From contig NZ_OU342399.1 in NCBI RefSeq assembly GCF_910589745.1, positions 496,001 to 560,000 of the forward strand: 64,000 bases of DNA. Reading direction: 5' to 3'. Each line of letters starts with the position of its first letter. The first letter of the stretch is position 1. The notes under the pieces are model-generated. The model did not search any database, was not told the origin of the DNA, and worked only from the letters and a program-made list of their open reading frames with translations. A program made the translations under genes and the position numbers. This DNA comes from Candidatus Arcticimaribacter forsetii. Its GTDB lineage: Bacteria; Bacteroidota; Bacteroidia; Flavobacteriales; Flavobacteriaceae. Shown here piece after piece: positions 43,817-53,853 of this stretch.

Positions 43817-44523
43817 AAAATTCAAATTTTCGATTTAAACAATTTAGTATAGAACAATCGAATTCGGCAATGAAAATTGGAACCGATGGAGTTCTGTTAG
43901 GGGCTTGGTCTCCTATTGCCCAAAACACCAATTCTGTTTTAGATATTGGTGCCGGTACAGGTTTAATTGCTTTAATGTTAGCCCAGCGCACAGTTGATTC
44001 CAAAATTACAGCTGTGGAAATTGAAGCTGCAGCAGCTAAAGAAGCTACTTTTAATTTTAATAATTCTCCTTGGTCAAATAGATTAAATCTTGTACACACT
44101 AGCATAATTGACTTTTGTCTTAATTGTAACGAAACCTATGATTTAATTGTTTCAAATCCACCCTTTTTTAAAAATCCTTATAAGGTCTCGAAAGACTCTA
44201 GGAGTACTGCAAGGGATAATTTTCATTTAAGTTACGAGAACTTATTTTCTTCAGTTAATCAATTAATTAGTTCTGAAGGAGACTTTGCTTTAATTGCTCC
44301 TTTTGAGTATCGTTCAGCTTTGATTTTATTAGGAGACCAAAACGATTTATATTTAAATCAAGAACTGTTGGTTAAAGGAAGTTTTACAAGCCCTTATAAA
44401 AGGATTTTGATGCACTTTTCTAGGAATAAAACCCCCTTGAAGACCGGTTCTTTAGTTTTGGAAGAATCTAGAAATAATAGAACAAAAGATCATCAGAAAT
44501 TGGTGGAAGATTTTTATCTTTAA
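43813..44523 (+). CDS. trmN6: tRNA1(Val) A37 N6-methyltransferase TrmN6
   Basis: SAM-dependent methyltransferase. Motif I is VLDIGAGTGLIALMLAQR near residue 40 and the catalytic NPPF occurs in DLIVSNPPFFKNP near residue 113, the mark of N6-adenine methyltransferases of the YfiC type. The start is GTG overlapping the rimM stop. Its stop overlaps that of the convergent TonB receptor (shared TTAA). Confidence 0.9.
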   Translation: MKNSNFRFKQFSIEQSNSAMKIGTDGVLLGAWSPIAQNTNSVLDIGAGTGLIALMLAQRTVDSKITAVEIEAAAAKEATFNFNNSPWSNRLNLVHTSIIDFCLNCNETYDLIVSNPPFFKNPYKVSKDSRSTARDNFHLSYENLFSSVNQLISSEGDFALIAPFEYRSALILLGDQNDLYLNQELLVKGSFTSPYKRILMHFSRNKTPLKTGSLVLEESRNNRTKDHQKLVEDFYL

Positions 44524-46877
44524 AAATCAAATACAAACCCAAAAGAAGGAAAAGGAGTATTTCTGTCTTCTCGTTCAACTTTAACTAATTCTCTGGGTGT
44601 AATAATAGTTCCGTCTGTTGTTCTGGCTAATGTATATTCATCAGGTCGAGCAGTATCTTGTGCCAAGAAGTTTTGTAATTCTAGGTAAAAATTAAACGAA
44701 AGATTTTCGAAATTCCATTTTTTATCAATTCTAAGATCCCCTTGTTTGAAAGATGATAATCGATTTTGACCAAGTTGACTATAATCAAGCACGATTCTAG
44801 GGTAGGTAGCAAGGGTTGCTGCCGTGTCTGTTGGAGCAAAAGGAGACGCGCCTGCATAACGGTATCGTACGCTTACTTCCCAGTTTTTAGGTAATTTATA
44901 GCCTCCAGTAAAGGTTACTAAGTTTCCACTATCCCACACAGACGGAAGTTCTGTGGAGTCTAATCCGGAGAATTTACTGCTGAATAAAGTGTAGGCAAGA
45001 ATCCCGTAAAAGTTATTTGATAATTTCTGTTGAAATAAAACTTCAATTCCTTTACTTAAACCGCTACCAGTATCTGTTACTGCTTCATTTCCTAACACCT
45101 CAAAATCTGCACCTTTATTTGCTAAAGAAACACCGTCTATAATTGAAACGGGGTATTGACTGTAATCTTTTCTAAAGGCTTCTACGGTAAACCTAGAAGA
45201 AGGACTCAGATTATATTCTACTCCAAATACATAATGATCACTTTGCGTATAGCGGTTTGATTTATTGACGAATGCTCCATTTTCATTTTGGAAACCGAGC
45301 ATTGTGTAAGTTGGTATTTTGAAATAACGACCAACAGATCCGTTTAATTTCCAGCGACTACTTTCATCTAACGCATAGGATGCAGATAGTCTAGGTGATA
45401 CATTATCTATGAGGTTGGAGCCAGTAGTAAAACTATCTCCATCGGAACGAACCCCTAAAGCTAGGCTCAATTTTTCATTGTAAAAGGAACGACTGATTTT
45501 TCCGAAGAAGCCATATTTAGCAAAATCGATTGAAGTGTCATATCTAAAGCTACTAATTAAATCCTGGGTTTCGTTAGAATAAACAGATTGTTGAATATTC
45601 AGTCCATAAGAAAGCTTCCATTCCTTTAGATATTGAGTAGCGTGGACTCTTAATTTGGTTTCTTGCTCTTTTGAGTCGTTTCTGAATAGAATTCCAGATT
45701 TGTTCTCATTGTCTTGATATCTAGTAAAAATATTTTTAAGTCTATTTGAGCTTAAAGTTGTGTTTATTTTACCATTCCCATTTTTTAATTTATGCTTCCA
45801 AGTTACTCCCATAGTAACTGTTTTTTGTTGAATTATTGGAGCGGTATCAATAAAGTTTTGTTGTTCAGCATCAAATTCTTCAGGCGCAACTACAGAAAAG
45901 TCATCTATAGACCCAATACCAATAAAGCTGAGGCTATTTCGATCATCAATCTTATGGTCTAGTTTCCACTGATAGTCCCAGTAATCTGGTCTAATTGGTA
46001 GTCCAACTAATGCAAAAACATATTGTAGGTAGCTTCTTCTTGCCGAAACCATTAGCGTAGTGTTTGAACGTTCTTTGTCTCCTTTAAATAAAGGTCCATT
46101 AAAAGTAGCACCTGCTTCGCTTGCTCCGATTCTAAAATTAATCGATTTGTTTTGACTGTTTCCTTCTCTTTGTTCAAAAGCTAAAACTCCTGATAATGGG
46201 TTGTCATATTCAGCACCAAATGCAGATGAGGAAAGTGTAACTTCTCTTATGAAAGATACATTTAACATCCCTACAGGCCCTCCTGCGCTTCCTTGAGTAC
46301 TGAAGTGATTTATGTTAGGAATTTCTACGCCATCTAAATAGTAAACACTTTCGTTTGGAGCTCCACCCCTAATAATAAAATCATTTCGAAATCCTCCGCC
46401 TCCTGACGGTGAAATACCAGGAAGACTTTGAGCTACTTTTGCGATGTCGTTGTTTCCTCCAGGATAAGTTTCAATTTCAACCGCCGAAAAAGATTGAGTA
46501 GAAAGGGGAGTTTCTTTTGAAGTTCTGAAGGGGCTTTTAGAAAGTATTACTTCATTAAGTGTTTCTGTATTTTCTTTGAGTTTAAATAAAAGATCGGGTG
46601 TTCCAACAGATTTTACAATTACATTATATAATGTTTGAGATTCAAATCCTAAAAAGGTAGCATTGACATTATATGTTTTTGTAGGGACATCGTCGAATGA
46701 AAAGAATCCGTTTTGATCCGTGATAACTCCAAGTGTTGTTCCTTCTAATAGAATAGAAGCTCCTTCCAGAGGTTCTTGTGTAATTTCATCGATTACTTGT
46801 CCAGAGAATGACCCTGTGTTTTGAGCGCTAATAAATGAAGTTAAAAATAATAGAATTGAAGTGAAGTAAAGTTTCAT
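44520..46877 (-). CDS. TonB-dependent receptor with CarboxypepD-like domain
   Basis: A 785-aa outer membrane receptor: signal peptide (1-18), CarboxypepD-like domain (about 20-105), TonB-box/linker NEVILSKSPFRTS, and a plug with VAQSLPGISPSGGGGFRND and IIRGGAPNESVYYLDGVEIPN, followed by a barrel ending in FVFDF. No SusD is beside it, so it is likely a general nutrient or siderophore receptor. Substrate unknown. Confidence 0.88.
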   Translation of the reverse strand: MKLYFTSILLFLTSFISAQNTGSFSGQVIDEITQEPLEGASILLEGTTLGVITDQNGFFSFDDVPTKTYNVNATFLGFESQTLYNVIVKSVGTPDLLFKLKENTETLNEVILSKSPFRTSKETPLSTQSFSAVEIETYPGGNNDIAKVAQSLPGISPSGGGGFRNDFIIRGGAPNESVYYLDGVEIPNINHFSTQGSAGGPVGMLNVSFIREVTLSSSAFGAEYDNPLSGVLAFEQREGNSQNKSINFRIGASEAGATFNGPLFKGDKERSNTTLMVSARRSYLQYVFALVGLPIRPDYWDYQWKLDHKIDDRNSLSFIGIGSIDDFSVVAPEEFDAEQQNFIDTAPIIQQKTVTMGVTWKHKLKNGNGKINTTLSSNRLKNIFTRYQDNENKSGILFRNDSKEQETKLRVHATQYLKEWKLSYGLNIQQSVYSNETQDLISSFRYDTSIDFAKYGFFGKISRSFYNEKLSLALGVRSDGDSFTTGSNLIDNVSPRLSASYALDESSRWKLNGSVGRYFKIPTYTMLGFQNENGAFVNKSNRYTQSDHYVFGVEYNLSPSSRFTVEAFRKDYSQYPVSIIDGVSLANKGADFEVLGNEAVTDTGSGLSKGIEVLFQQKLSNNFYGILAYTLFSSKFSGLDSTELPSVWDSGNLVTFTGGYKLPKNWEVSVRYRYAGASPFAPTDTAATLATYPRIVLDYSQLGQNRLSSFKQGDLRIDKKWNFENLSFNFYLELQNFLAQDTARPDEYTLARTTDGTIITPRELVKVEREDRNTPFPSFGFVFDF

Positions 46878-46960
46878 TGAGAATATTTTGTGTAAAATTA
46901 GTTTTTGAAATCTTATCTCAAAAACTTTTGTTCAACTTTATTAAAAAAAAAGTAAACAAG

Positions 46961-47518
46961 TTAGTTGTTTTTCTTTTTTCGCTTTCTAACTTTCTTGTTT
47001 TCTAGATTTATTTTTTTCACTTCTTTTTCCTTTTCTTTTAAATCAAATTCTTCTCTGAATTTTTCTAAGTCACTTTTACTTATCTTTTCCTGATCTTGAG
47101 CCTGAATAGCAACTTCGTCTACACCAAAAGAGGCTTGTTCTGTTTGCTTTCTCATGATTTCTTTAGCAGCTTTTAGGTTGTAATATATTCCAGAGTCAAT
47201 TAGCTTATTGTCAACGTAGTTTTCTTGCTTTTTTTTGTCCCATCGAACGAAGATAAATCCACCTCTTTCAGAAGATTCTAATTTAACTTGAAATACTTTT
47301 GCGTTTTCAGGTAGCTTTTGGTAAACAATTATTTTTTTTATAATGTAGCCCGATAGGTCTAATAGTTCTTCGACAAATTGTTTTTGACCTTCAAGGCTTT
47401 TGTCGTTTATAGGGTATAGATATTCGTCTTCGTAATAAGAATCAACCTGAGCATTAACTATTTTTGAAAACAGCAGTAACAGTAGTGTTGCAATGATATG
47501 AAATTTTTTAAAATCCAT
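46961..47518 (-). CDS. Exported protein of unknown function (185 aa)
   Basis: A signal peptide (MDFKKFHIIATLLLLLFSKIVNAQ) is followed by a globular part with YEDEYLYPINDKSLEGQKQFVEELL and FQVKLESSERGGFIFVRWDKKK. The last about 60 residues are highly charged (Lys/Glu-rich) and end in a basic stretch RKRKKKNN. It stands alone; I do not recognise the family. Confidence 0.58.
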   Translation of the reverse strand: MDFKKFHIIATLLLLLFSKIVNAQVDSYYEDEYLYPINDKSLEGQKQFVEELLDLSGYIIKKIIVYQKLPENAKVFQVKLESSERGGFIFVRWDKKKQENYVDNKLIDSGIYYNLKAAKEIMRKQTEQASFGVDEVAIQAQDQEKISKSDLEKFREEFDLKEKEKEVKKINLENKKVRKRKKKNN

Positions 47519-47694
47519 TTTTTTACGATTGACTATTAACCAAAGATTCTATTTTATGAAGTAATTGTATTGAAACATTGGTAACTTCATAAGTGGTTAT
47601 CTTCAAAAGCATTACCTCAAGATAATAAAACCAATTCCAACGATATCTTAAAACTTATATAATTCTATGAATCTTAAAAAAGAAAAGATGTAAT

Positions 47695-48381
47695 TTAGTC
47701 TTTGTACTTCATGTTGTGCTTTATGAAATACTGACATGTTAAGTACTGAAAACCAATATAAAATAAAAGTCTAAATAGATCTTGTGCAGGATTTATGTTT
47801 TCAGAGAATAACTTAATCGCATAAAGTGACCCGCTTAGGGTAAGCATAAAAACTCCAATCATTAGATTTAAATTTGTTTTGTTTTTTTCTTCTTCCCAAA
47901 GAATTGTACTCAGAAAGCTAGCTCCCAAAAGAGTTATTCCGTAAAAAACAATTGGATATATAAAGTTACCTAGATCTTCATGAAGAATAAATAAAATCCC
48001 GATTAAGTAAATCATGTGTATTGAAAATGATAAGACAATTTTCTTTTTTTTGAATTGCTTTATCAGCGGTACTTTAATTTCTTTTAGGATATGATCTGCA
48101 ATTAGAAGAATCAATCCCCAAAAAGAAATCATTCCAGCGATTGAATATAAAAATTCATTAGAAATATTTAGAACACTTCCTATGAAAGAGAAAATTAGAA
48201 TTAATTCATAAGTCAAGTTCCTTTTAGACCTTAAGAAATAAAAAGTTCCTATACTTGGAGCAATTAAAGCTGTTGCTACTATTTCTATTATGGTGTGCTT
48301 GAACATAATTCCAAGTACATAAAATATAGAGACAAGTATAAAGGTGAAGAGTGCTAATTTAATTTTGATTTGGGATTTCAT
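47695..48381 (-). CDS. YhhN-like integral membrane protein, divergent
   Basis: A 228-aa protein with about seven to eight helices, similar in length and hydrophobic profile to the neighbouring YhhN-family protein. The region FSFIGSVLNISNEFLYSIAGMISFWGLIL aligns with the family block WALFLSWMGDLFLMKGDFLFFLLGILSFWG of the next gene, but lacks the conserved GD. It may have lost lysoplasmalogenase activity. The start is 11 nt after the preceding gene's end, so the two are a pair on one transcript. Confidence 0.6.
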   Translation of the reverse strand: MKSQIKIKLALFTFILVSIFYVLGIMFKHTIIEIVATALIAPSIGTFYFLRSKRNLTYELILIFSFIGSVLNISNEFLYSIAGMISFWGLILLIADHILKEIKVPLIKQFKKKKIVLSFSIHMIYLIGILFILHEDLGNFIYPIVFYGITLLGASFLSTILWEEEKNKTNLNLMIGVFMLTLSGSLYAIKLFSENINPAQDLFRLLFYIGFQYLTCQYFIKHNMKYKD

Positions 48382-48392
48382 TTATTTTATGT

Positions 48393-49040
48393 TCAGTGGG
48401 TTTTTTTAAAATAATTACATATAAAGAATTGTGCTGGTATGTAGGTTGCCATCACTAAAAATCCAAATATATTTTCTTCAAAATAAAAAGTATTAAATGC
48501 AATCATGCTATCCGAAGTTATAAATAAAACAACCCCTAATAATAACACTAAGCTTTTATAGTCTTTATTCTTAATTGTAAGTAATGTGGTTGTAATTCCA
48601 ATTATAGAAAGTGTTAGGGCATAACCGCTTATTGGAATCGCTAGTGTTCCCAGTTTAGACCCTAGCAAAATCATCGTTGTTGTGAAGTAACCGCCGAATA
48701 ATAGAAGTGGTAAAATTATTTTCTTAGTTGAGAATATTTTTTTTAAGGGAGTATTTAGTTCTTTATTAATCATTTGTAGGTAAATGATTTGTGCCCCCCA
48801 GAACGATAAAATCCCTAGTAAAAAAAACAAAAAATCCCCTTTCATTAAAAAAAGATCACCCATCCAGGATAGAAAAAGTGCCCAGAAAAAAGGCCTATCA
48901 TAGTTTTTTGTGTAATAAAACCCTGCTAAAAAAGGAATGAGTAGAGGTTTTGTGTAAATACTCAACAATTCTTGACCTGTATACTGACCTATTACATGGA
49001 TTATTCCCGTGATCCAAAATAGATAAGCAAACTTTTTCAT
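48393..49040 (-). CDS. YhhN/TMEM86-family membrane protein (lysoplasmalogenase-like)
   Basis: A 215-aa membrane protein with about eight helices. The GDLFL and GDFLFFLLGILSFWGAQIIYL stretches match the YhhN/TMEM86 family, members of which hydrolyse the vinyl ether of lysoplasmalogens. Bacterial members are poorly studied. The paralogue downstream makes a tandem pair. Confidence 0.78.
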   Translation of the reverse strand: MKKFAYLFWITGIIHVIGQYTGQELLSIYTKPLLIPFLAGFYYTKNYDRPFFWALFLSWMGDLFLMKGDFLFFLLGILSFWGAQIIYLQMINKELNTPLKKIFSTKKIILPLLLFGGYFTTTMILLGSKLGTLAIPISGYALTLSIIGITTTLLTIKNKDYKSLVLLLGVVLFITSDSMIAFNTFYFEENIFGFLVMATYIPAQFFICNYFKKTH

Positions 49041-49098
49041 GTCTATTATTTTATATATTTATTGCGAATATATAAAATAATAAATAGCTTATTAATTC

Positions 49099-49539
49099 CT
49101 ATACTTTTTTAACCACAAAAGTAACAACACCCCATATAATTAACTGATTTTCTTCTGTTACGCGTATGGGTTTATATTTTGAATTTTCAGGCATTAAATA
49201 AATACAGTCTGCTTCTACTTTTAAACGTTTTACCGTAAATTCTCCATCAATAAAACAAACTGCAATGTTATTGTCTTGTGCCTCTTTGCTTCTGTCTATT
49301 ACCAATAGATCTCCATCGTCTAAGCCTGCTCCTTGCATTGATTCGCCTGCGACACGCGCATAGAACGTAGCTTCTGCATTTTTAACTACTTCTTGGTCGA
49401 TACTAATTCTTATTTCTTTAAAATCGTCGGCAGGAGAGGGGAATCCGGCAGAAACTCCATTTTGTGCTAAAGGCATTTTTTTAAAAGCTTCTCCGCTGGG
49501 TTTGAAAAATATGATTCCTTGTTTTTGTTTTTTTTTCAT
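49099..49539 (-). CDS. umuD: UmuD-like S24 peptidase, DNA polymerase V autoproteolytic subunit
   Basis: A LexA/UmuD-type self-cleaving protein. The cleavage site is Ala31-Gly32 in VSAGFPSP, the nucleophile Ser67 lies in GESMQG and the base Lys104 in EFTVKRL. No DNA-binding domain is present, so it is UmuD rather than LexA. It begins inside the last codons of umuC (ATGA overlap, 4 nt). Confidence 0.9.
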   Translation of the reverse strand: MKKKQKQGIIFFKPSGEAFKKMPLAQNGVSAGFPSPADDFKEIRISIDQEVVKNAEATFYARVAGESMQGAGLDDGDLLVIDRSKEAQDNNIAVCFIDGEFTVKRLKVEADCIYLMPENSKYKPIRVTEENQLIIWGVVTFVVKKV

Positions 49540-50816
49540 AAGAGAATTCCCGATTTATTATTAACGGTAATAATTTCTTTGAGTTCTGTGGTATAACGTT
49601 TGGAGAGATGTTCTTGTCGCATCTTCCAGGTTGTATTTAGATCTTGATTTCCTAGTTTAATTTGATGAGGTCCAAAGCGTAGGTGTATTTTGTCGATCGC
49701 CTGCATAAGCGAATCGTGCTGATTTAGGTTCGGTTGAAACAGATTGAGTTGTCGTTCTTTTGAAGGAACTAAGCCTAATAATAAAACTCCCGCTTTCTTG
49801 TAGTCAATCCCGGATTTAAATATAGTTTTTAGTCCTGCGACCGCGTGTTTGCAGATGGTGATGCTTGAATCGGTAGCATAGGGCAGTGTAACGACACAGC
49901 TGTTTCGGTATTGTTCTTTGTTTTTTTGGTGTGAATTACTGCGAATAAAAATAAGAACAGCGCTGCAGCTACTACCTTGTTTTCTGAGTTTTTCGGAACA
50001 ACTATTTGCGTAGGTAGAAATTCGTTCTTCTAATTCATGAAATTTAGAGTAGTTACTTTTAAAGCTTCGAGTAGTTGTAATCGATTTTTTAGAAGGTAGG
50101 GTTTCTTCTAGCTTAATATGTGAAATTCCCAGGAGATCTTTTTTTAGTCGAAGCTCTAAAATACTCATGTGTTTTTTAATCCAAGAGTCGGGTAAATTTG
50201 AAAAGTCATACGCTGTTCGAATTCCTTGTGCTTCTAATTTTTTACAGTGTTGTCTTCCGATACCCCAAATATCTTTCACTGCAGTCCATTTTAAAGCTTT
50301 TATCCGTTTCTTATCTGTATCAATCATATAAACTCCTTGGGTTTTGGAGTTGAATTTTTTAGCAATTTTATTAGCAATTTTTGCTAATGCTTTTGTTTGA
50401 GCAAACCCTATAGAAACAGGAATTCCAGTCCACTTACGTACTTGTTTTTTTATTTCATAACCCGTAGTCTCAAGGTCAAAATAATCGAATCCATCGAATT
50501 TTAGAAAAGCCTCATCAATACTATAAATTTCAAAGTTAGGAGTATGTTTTTCTAGTATTTGCATGACGCGACTACTCATGTCTCCATAAAGTGGATAGTT
50601 GGAAGAAAAAACTTTTATTCTTTTTCTTTTAAATTCTTCTTTGTATTTGAAAGCGGGTGCTCCCATAGGTATCCCCATAGCTTTTGCTTCGTTACTTCTA
50701 GCAATAACACAGCCGTCATTATTTGACAAAATAACGATAGGTTTTCCTTCCCATTGAGGTTGAAAAACACGCTCACAAGAAGCATAAAAATTATTACAAT
50801 CGACGAGTGCAAACAT
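49536..50816 (-). CDS. umuC: Y-family DNA polymerase UmuC
   Basis: Catalytic subunit of translesion polymerase V. The palm motif MFALVDCNNFYASCERVF with Asp6 and the SIDEAFLKF motif (Asp-Glu) give the metal site. The thumb/little-finger region contains the UmuC-type block LLGISHIKLEETLPSKKSITTTRSF, and the product ends in a long C-terminal tail. On the minus strand umuC comes before umuD, the reverse of the E. coli order. Confidence 0.92.
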   Translation of the reverse strand: MFALVDCNNFYASCERVFQPQWEGKPIVILSNNDGCVIARSNEAKAMGIPMGAPAFKYKEEFKRKRIKVFSSNYPLYGDMSSRVMQILEKHTPNFEIYSIDEAFLKFDGFDYFDLETTGYEIKKQVRKWTGIPVSIGFAQTKALAKIANKIAKKFNSKTQGVYMIDTDKKRIKALKWTAVKDIWGIGRQHCKKLEAQGIRTAYDFSNLPDSWIKKHMSILELRLKKDLLGISHIKLEETLPSKKSITTTRSFKSNYSKFHELEERISTYANSCSEKLRKQGSSCSAVLIFIRSNSHQKNKEQYRNSCVVTLPYATDSSITICKHAVAGLKTIFKSGIDYKKAGVLLLGLVPSKERQLNLFQPNLNQHDSLMQAIDKIHLRFGPHQIKLGNQDLNTTWKMRQEHLSKRYTTELKEIITVNNKSGILL

Positions 50817-51056
50817 GTCGTCTAAATTATGAAATTATAAAATGTGATTTCTTTTTTTAGAAAAAGTTATTCTTCTTTTTTAAGTGTGGTTATTAACGAT
50901 TTGTATTCATATTAAATTGTTTTTTTGAGTAATTGTTATAAATCATATAAAACTCTAATAAATTGTGTTAAATGAACTTCATTTTTTTTCTAAACAAGTA
51001 GTGACTTTAACTAAAAGTTGTAATTTCGTACTGAATTTTAGACAAGCCTCCATAGA

Positions 51057-53825
51057 ATGGATAAGTATTCTTTTTTAAATGCGGCACATACGGGTTATTT
51101 TGCCCAGATGTACGACCAATATCTTAAACAACCTGACAGTGTAGAGCCTAGTTGGAGAGCTTTTTTTCAAGGCTTTGACTTTGGTGTAGAAAACAGTCAA
51201 GAAGAACACAGCACTGAAATAGATGCTGAAATCCCTGAACATTTACAAAAAGAGTTTCAGGTAGTTCAACTAATCGATGGCTACAGAAAACGGGGTCATT
51301 TATTTACAAAAACAAATCCAGTTCGAGATCGTAGAAAGTACAGTCCAAATTTATCTTTAGAAAATTTCGGTTTAACACAAGCTGATCTTAATGTAGTCTT
51401 TAATGCAGGAGAAGTTGTAGGATTAGGTCCCAATACATTATCCGAAATTATAGCACATCTAGAACGTGTTTATTGCGATTCCATTGGTGTGGAATACATG
51501 TATATACGAAATCCAGAAAAACTAGACTGGATTCAAAACCGTTTACACATAAACGATAACCATCCAAACTTTTCGAAAGAAGAGAAAAAACATATTTTAA
51601 AGAAATTAAATCAAGCGGTTAGCTTTGAGAATTTCTTACACACTAAATATGTAGGTCAAAAACGATTTTCACTTGAAGGAGGGGAGTCTTTAATTCCTGC
51701 ATTAGATGCCGTAGTAGAGGCTGCAGCAGATCATGGAGTCGAAGAATTTGTAATGGGAATGGCACACCGTGGTCGTTTAAATACACTTACCAATATATTT
51801 GGGAAATCAAGTAAGGATATTTTCAGTGAATTTGATGGAAAAGATTACGAAGAAGTAGTTTTTGATGGAGATGTAAAATATCATTTAGGTTGGACTTCCA
51901 AACGAATTACTGACAACGGTAAAAAAATAAACATGAATATTGCTCCTAACCCTTCACATTTAGAAACGGTTGGTGCCGTTGTCGAAGGAATTACAAGAGC
52001 AAAACTCCAAAATAGCTTTAATGGTGATACAAATAAAGTATTGCCAATAATTGTACACGGAGATGCAGCAATTGCAGGACAAGGACTCCCTTATGAAATA
52101 GTTCAGATGGCTGGTCTTAAAGGTTATGGTACCGGAGGAACAATTCATATAGTAGTAAACAATCAAGTAGGTTTTACTACAAACTATCTAGATGCTAGAT
52201 CGAGTACTTACTGTACAGACGTAGCTAAGGTTACTTTATCTCCTGTACTACATGTAAATTCTGATGATGCAGAAGCTGTTGTTCACGCAACTCTTTTTGC
52301 TTTAGATTATAGAATGAAATTTGGCAGAGATGTATTCATTGACCTTCTCGGATATCGTAAATATGGACATAATGAAGGTGATGAGCCTCGTTTTACTCAG
52401 CCTAAGCTGTATAAGTCAATTGCGAAACATAAAAATCCAAGAGATATTTATGCAGAACAATTAATTGCGCAAAATATCATTACTGCTACGGATGTTAAGC
52501 AGTTAGAAAAAGAATATAAAGAATCTCTAGAAGTAGATTTAGAAGATTCTAGAAAAGTTGAAAAAACAATCATCACGCCTTTTATGGCTGATGAATGGGA
52601 AGGTCTCTCTTTGGCAAAAGAGGAAAAAATGATGGAGGCTGTAGAAACAAAAGTCTCAGAAAATGATTTGTCTGAAGTAGCTAAAACCATTACCACTTTG
52701 CCAACAGGCAAAAAGTTTTTACGCAAAATCGAAAAACTGATTTCAGACAGAAAAAGAATGTTTTTTGAGTCTGATGCAATGGATTGGGCTATGGGTGAGT
52801 TGCTAGCATACGGAACCTTACTTAAAGAAGGTTATGATGTTCGTATTTCAGGTCAGGATGTAGAGCGAGGAACTTTTTCTCACCGACACGCGCTTTTAAA
52901 AGCAGAAGAGTCTGAAGAAGAAGTTGTGTTGTTAAACTCTATTAACCCAGAAAATCAAGGAAATTTTAGTATTTACAATTCATTACTATCTGAATATGCT
53001 GTTTTAGGTTTCGATTATGGCTATGCCATGGCGAGTCCAAACGCCTTAACCATTTGGGAAGCTCAATTCGGAGATTTCAGTAATGGAGCTCAAATTGTTA
53101 TTGACCAGTACATCGCTTCTGGGGAAGACAAATGGAAAACTCAAAATGGAATAGTAATGTTGCTTCCCCATGGTTACGAGGGGCAAGGAGCAGAGCATTC
53201 TTCTGCTCGAATTGAACGTTACTTACAGCTTTGTGCAAATGACAATATGTTCGTTGCAAATTGTTCAACGCCAGCAAATATGTTTCATATTCTTCGGCGT
53301 CAAATGAAGACAGATTTCCGTAAACCTTTAATTGTTTTTACACCAAAGAGTTTATTACGCCATCCAGATGTAGTGTCTAGCAAAAAAGAGTTTACAGAAG
53401 GAGCATTCCAAACCGTAATAGAAGATAATGAGGTAACACCTGCAAAAGCAAAAACGTTAGTTTTATGTACAGGTAAGTTTTATTATGATCTTGTGAAAGC
53501 AAGAAGAGATGAAGGACGAGATGATGTTGCAATCGTAAGAATAGAGCAATTATTTCCATTGCCAATCGAAGCAATTCGAGAAATATTAAATCAGTATAAA
53601 GATGTTAAGGATGTAGTTTGGGCACAGGAAGAACCACGTAACATGGGAGTTTGGTCTCATTTGCTTTTACATCTTCCAGAAGCAGTAAGCTTCCGACCAG
53701 TAACTCGACGTTTTTATGCAGCACCAGCAGCCGGAAGCGCTACACGATCCAGTAAGAGACACCGTGAAGTTATCGAATATGTTTTTGATGACTCAAAAGA
53801 TAACTTTATTAGAAATAAAAAATAA
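51057..53825 (+). CDS. sucA: 2-oxoglutarate dehydrogenase E1 component
   Basis: Thiamine diphosphate-dependent E1 of the TCA-cycle complex. The N-terminal helix FLNAAHTGYFAQMYDQYLKQ leads into the TPP domains with GMAHRGRLNTLTNIFG, IIVHGDAAIAGQG and PHGYEGQGAEHSSARIERYLQL. At 922 aa it has the length typical of Bacteroidota. The E2 gene follows at 28 nt. The upstream 240-nt gap is AT-rich with no strong operator. Confidence 0.97.
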   Translation: MDKYSFLNAAHTGYFAQMYDQYLKQPDSVEPSWRAFFQGFDFGVENSQEEHSTEIDAEIPEHLQKEFQVVQLIDGYRKRGHLFTKTNPVRDRRKYSPNLSLENFGLTQADLNVVFNAGEVVGLGPNTLSEIIAHLERVYCDSIGVEYMYIRNPEKLDWIQNRLHINDNHPNFSKEEKKHILKKLNQAVSFENFLHTKYVGQKRFSLEGGESLIPALDAVVEAAADHGVEEFVMGMAHRGRLNTLTNIFGKSSKDIFSEFDGKDYEEVVFDGDVKYHLGWTSKRITDNGKKINMNIAPNPSHLETVGAVVEGITRAKLQNSFNGDTNKVLPIIVHGDAAIAGQGLPYEIVQMAGLKGYGTGGTIHIVVNNQVGFTTNYLDARSSTYCTDVAKVTLSPVLHVNSDDAEAVVHATLFALDYRMKFGRDVFIDLLGYRKYGHNEGDEPRFTQPKLYKSIAKHKNPRDIYAEQLIAQNIITATDVKQLEKEYKESLEVDLEDSRKVEKTIITPFMADEWEGLSLAKEEKMMEAVETKVSENDLSEVAKTITTLPTGKKFLRKIEKLISDRKRMFFESDAMDWAMGELLAYGTLLKEGYDVRISGQDVERGTFSHRHALLKAEESEEEVVLLNSINPENQGNFSIYNSLLSEYAVLGFDYGYAMASPNALTIWEAQFGDFSNGAQIVIDQYIASGEDKWKTQNGIVMLLPHGYEGQGAEHSSARIERYLQLCANDNMFVANCSTPANMFHILRRQMKTDFRKPLIVFTPKSLLRHPDVVSSKKEFTEGAFQTVIEDNEVTPAKAKTLVLCTGKFYYDLVKARRDEGRDDVAIVRIEQLFPLPIEAIREILNQYKDVKDVVWAQEEPRNMGVWSHLLLHLPEAVSFRPVTRRFYAAPAAGSATRSSKRHREVIEYVFDDSKDNFIRNKK

Positions 53826-53853
53826 ATAACAGTACTCGATAAAAACCATTCCT

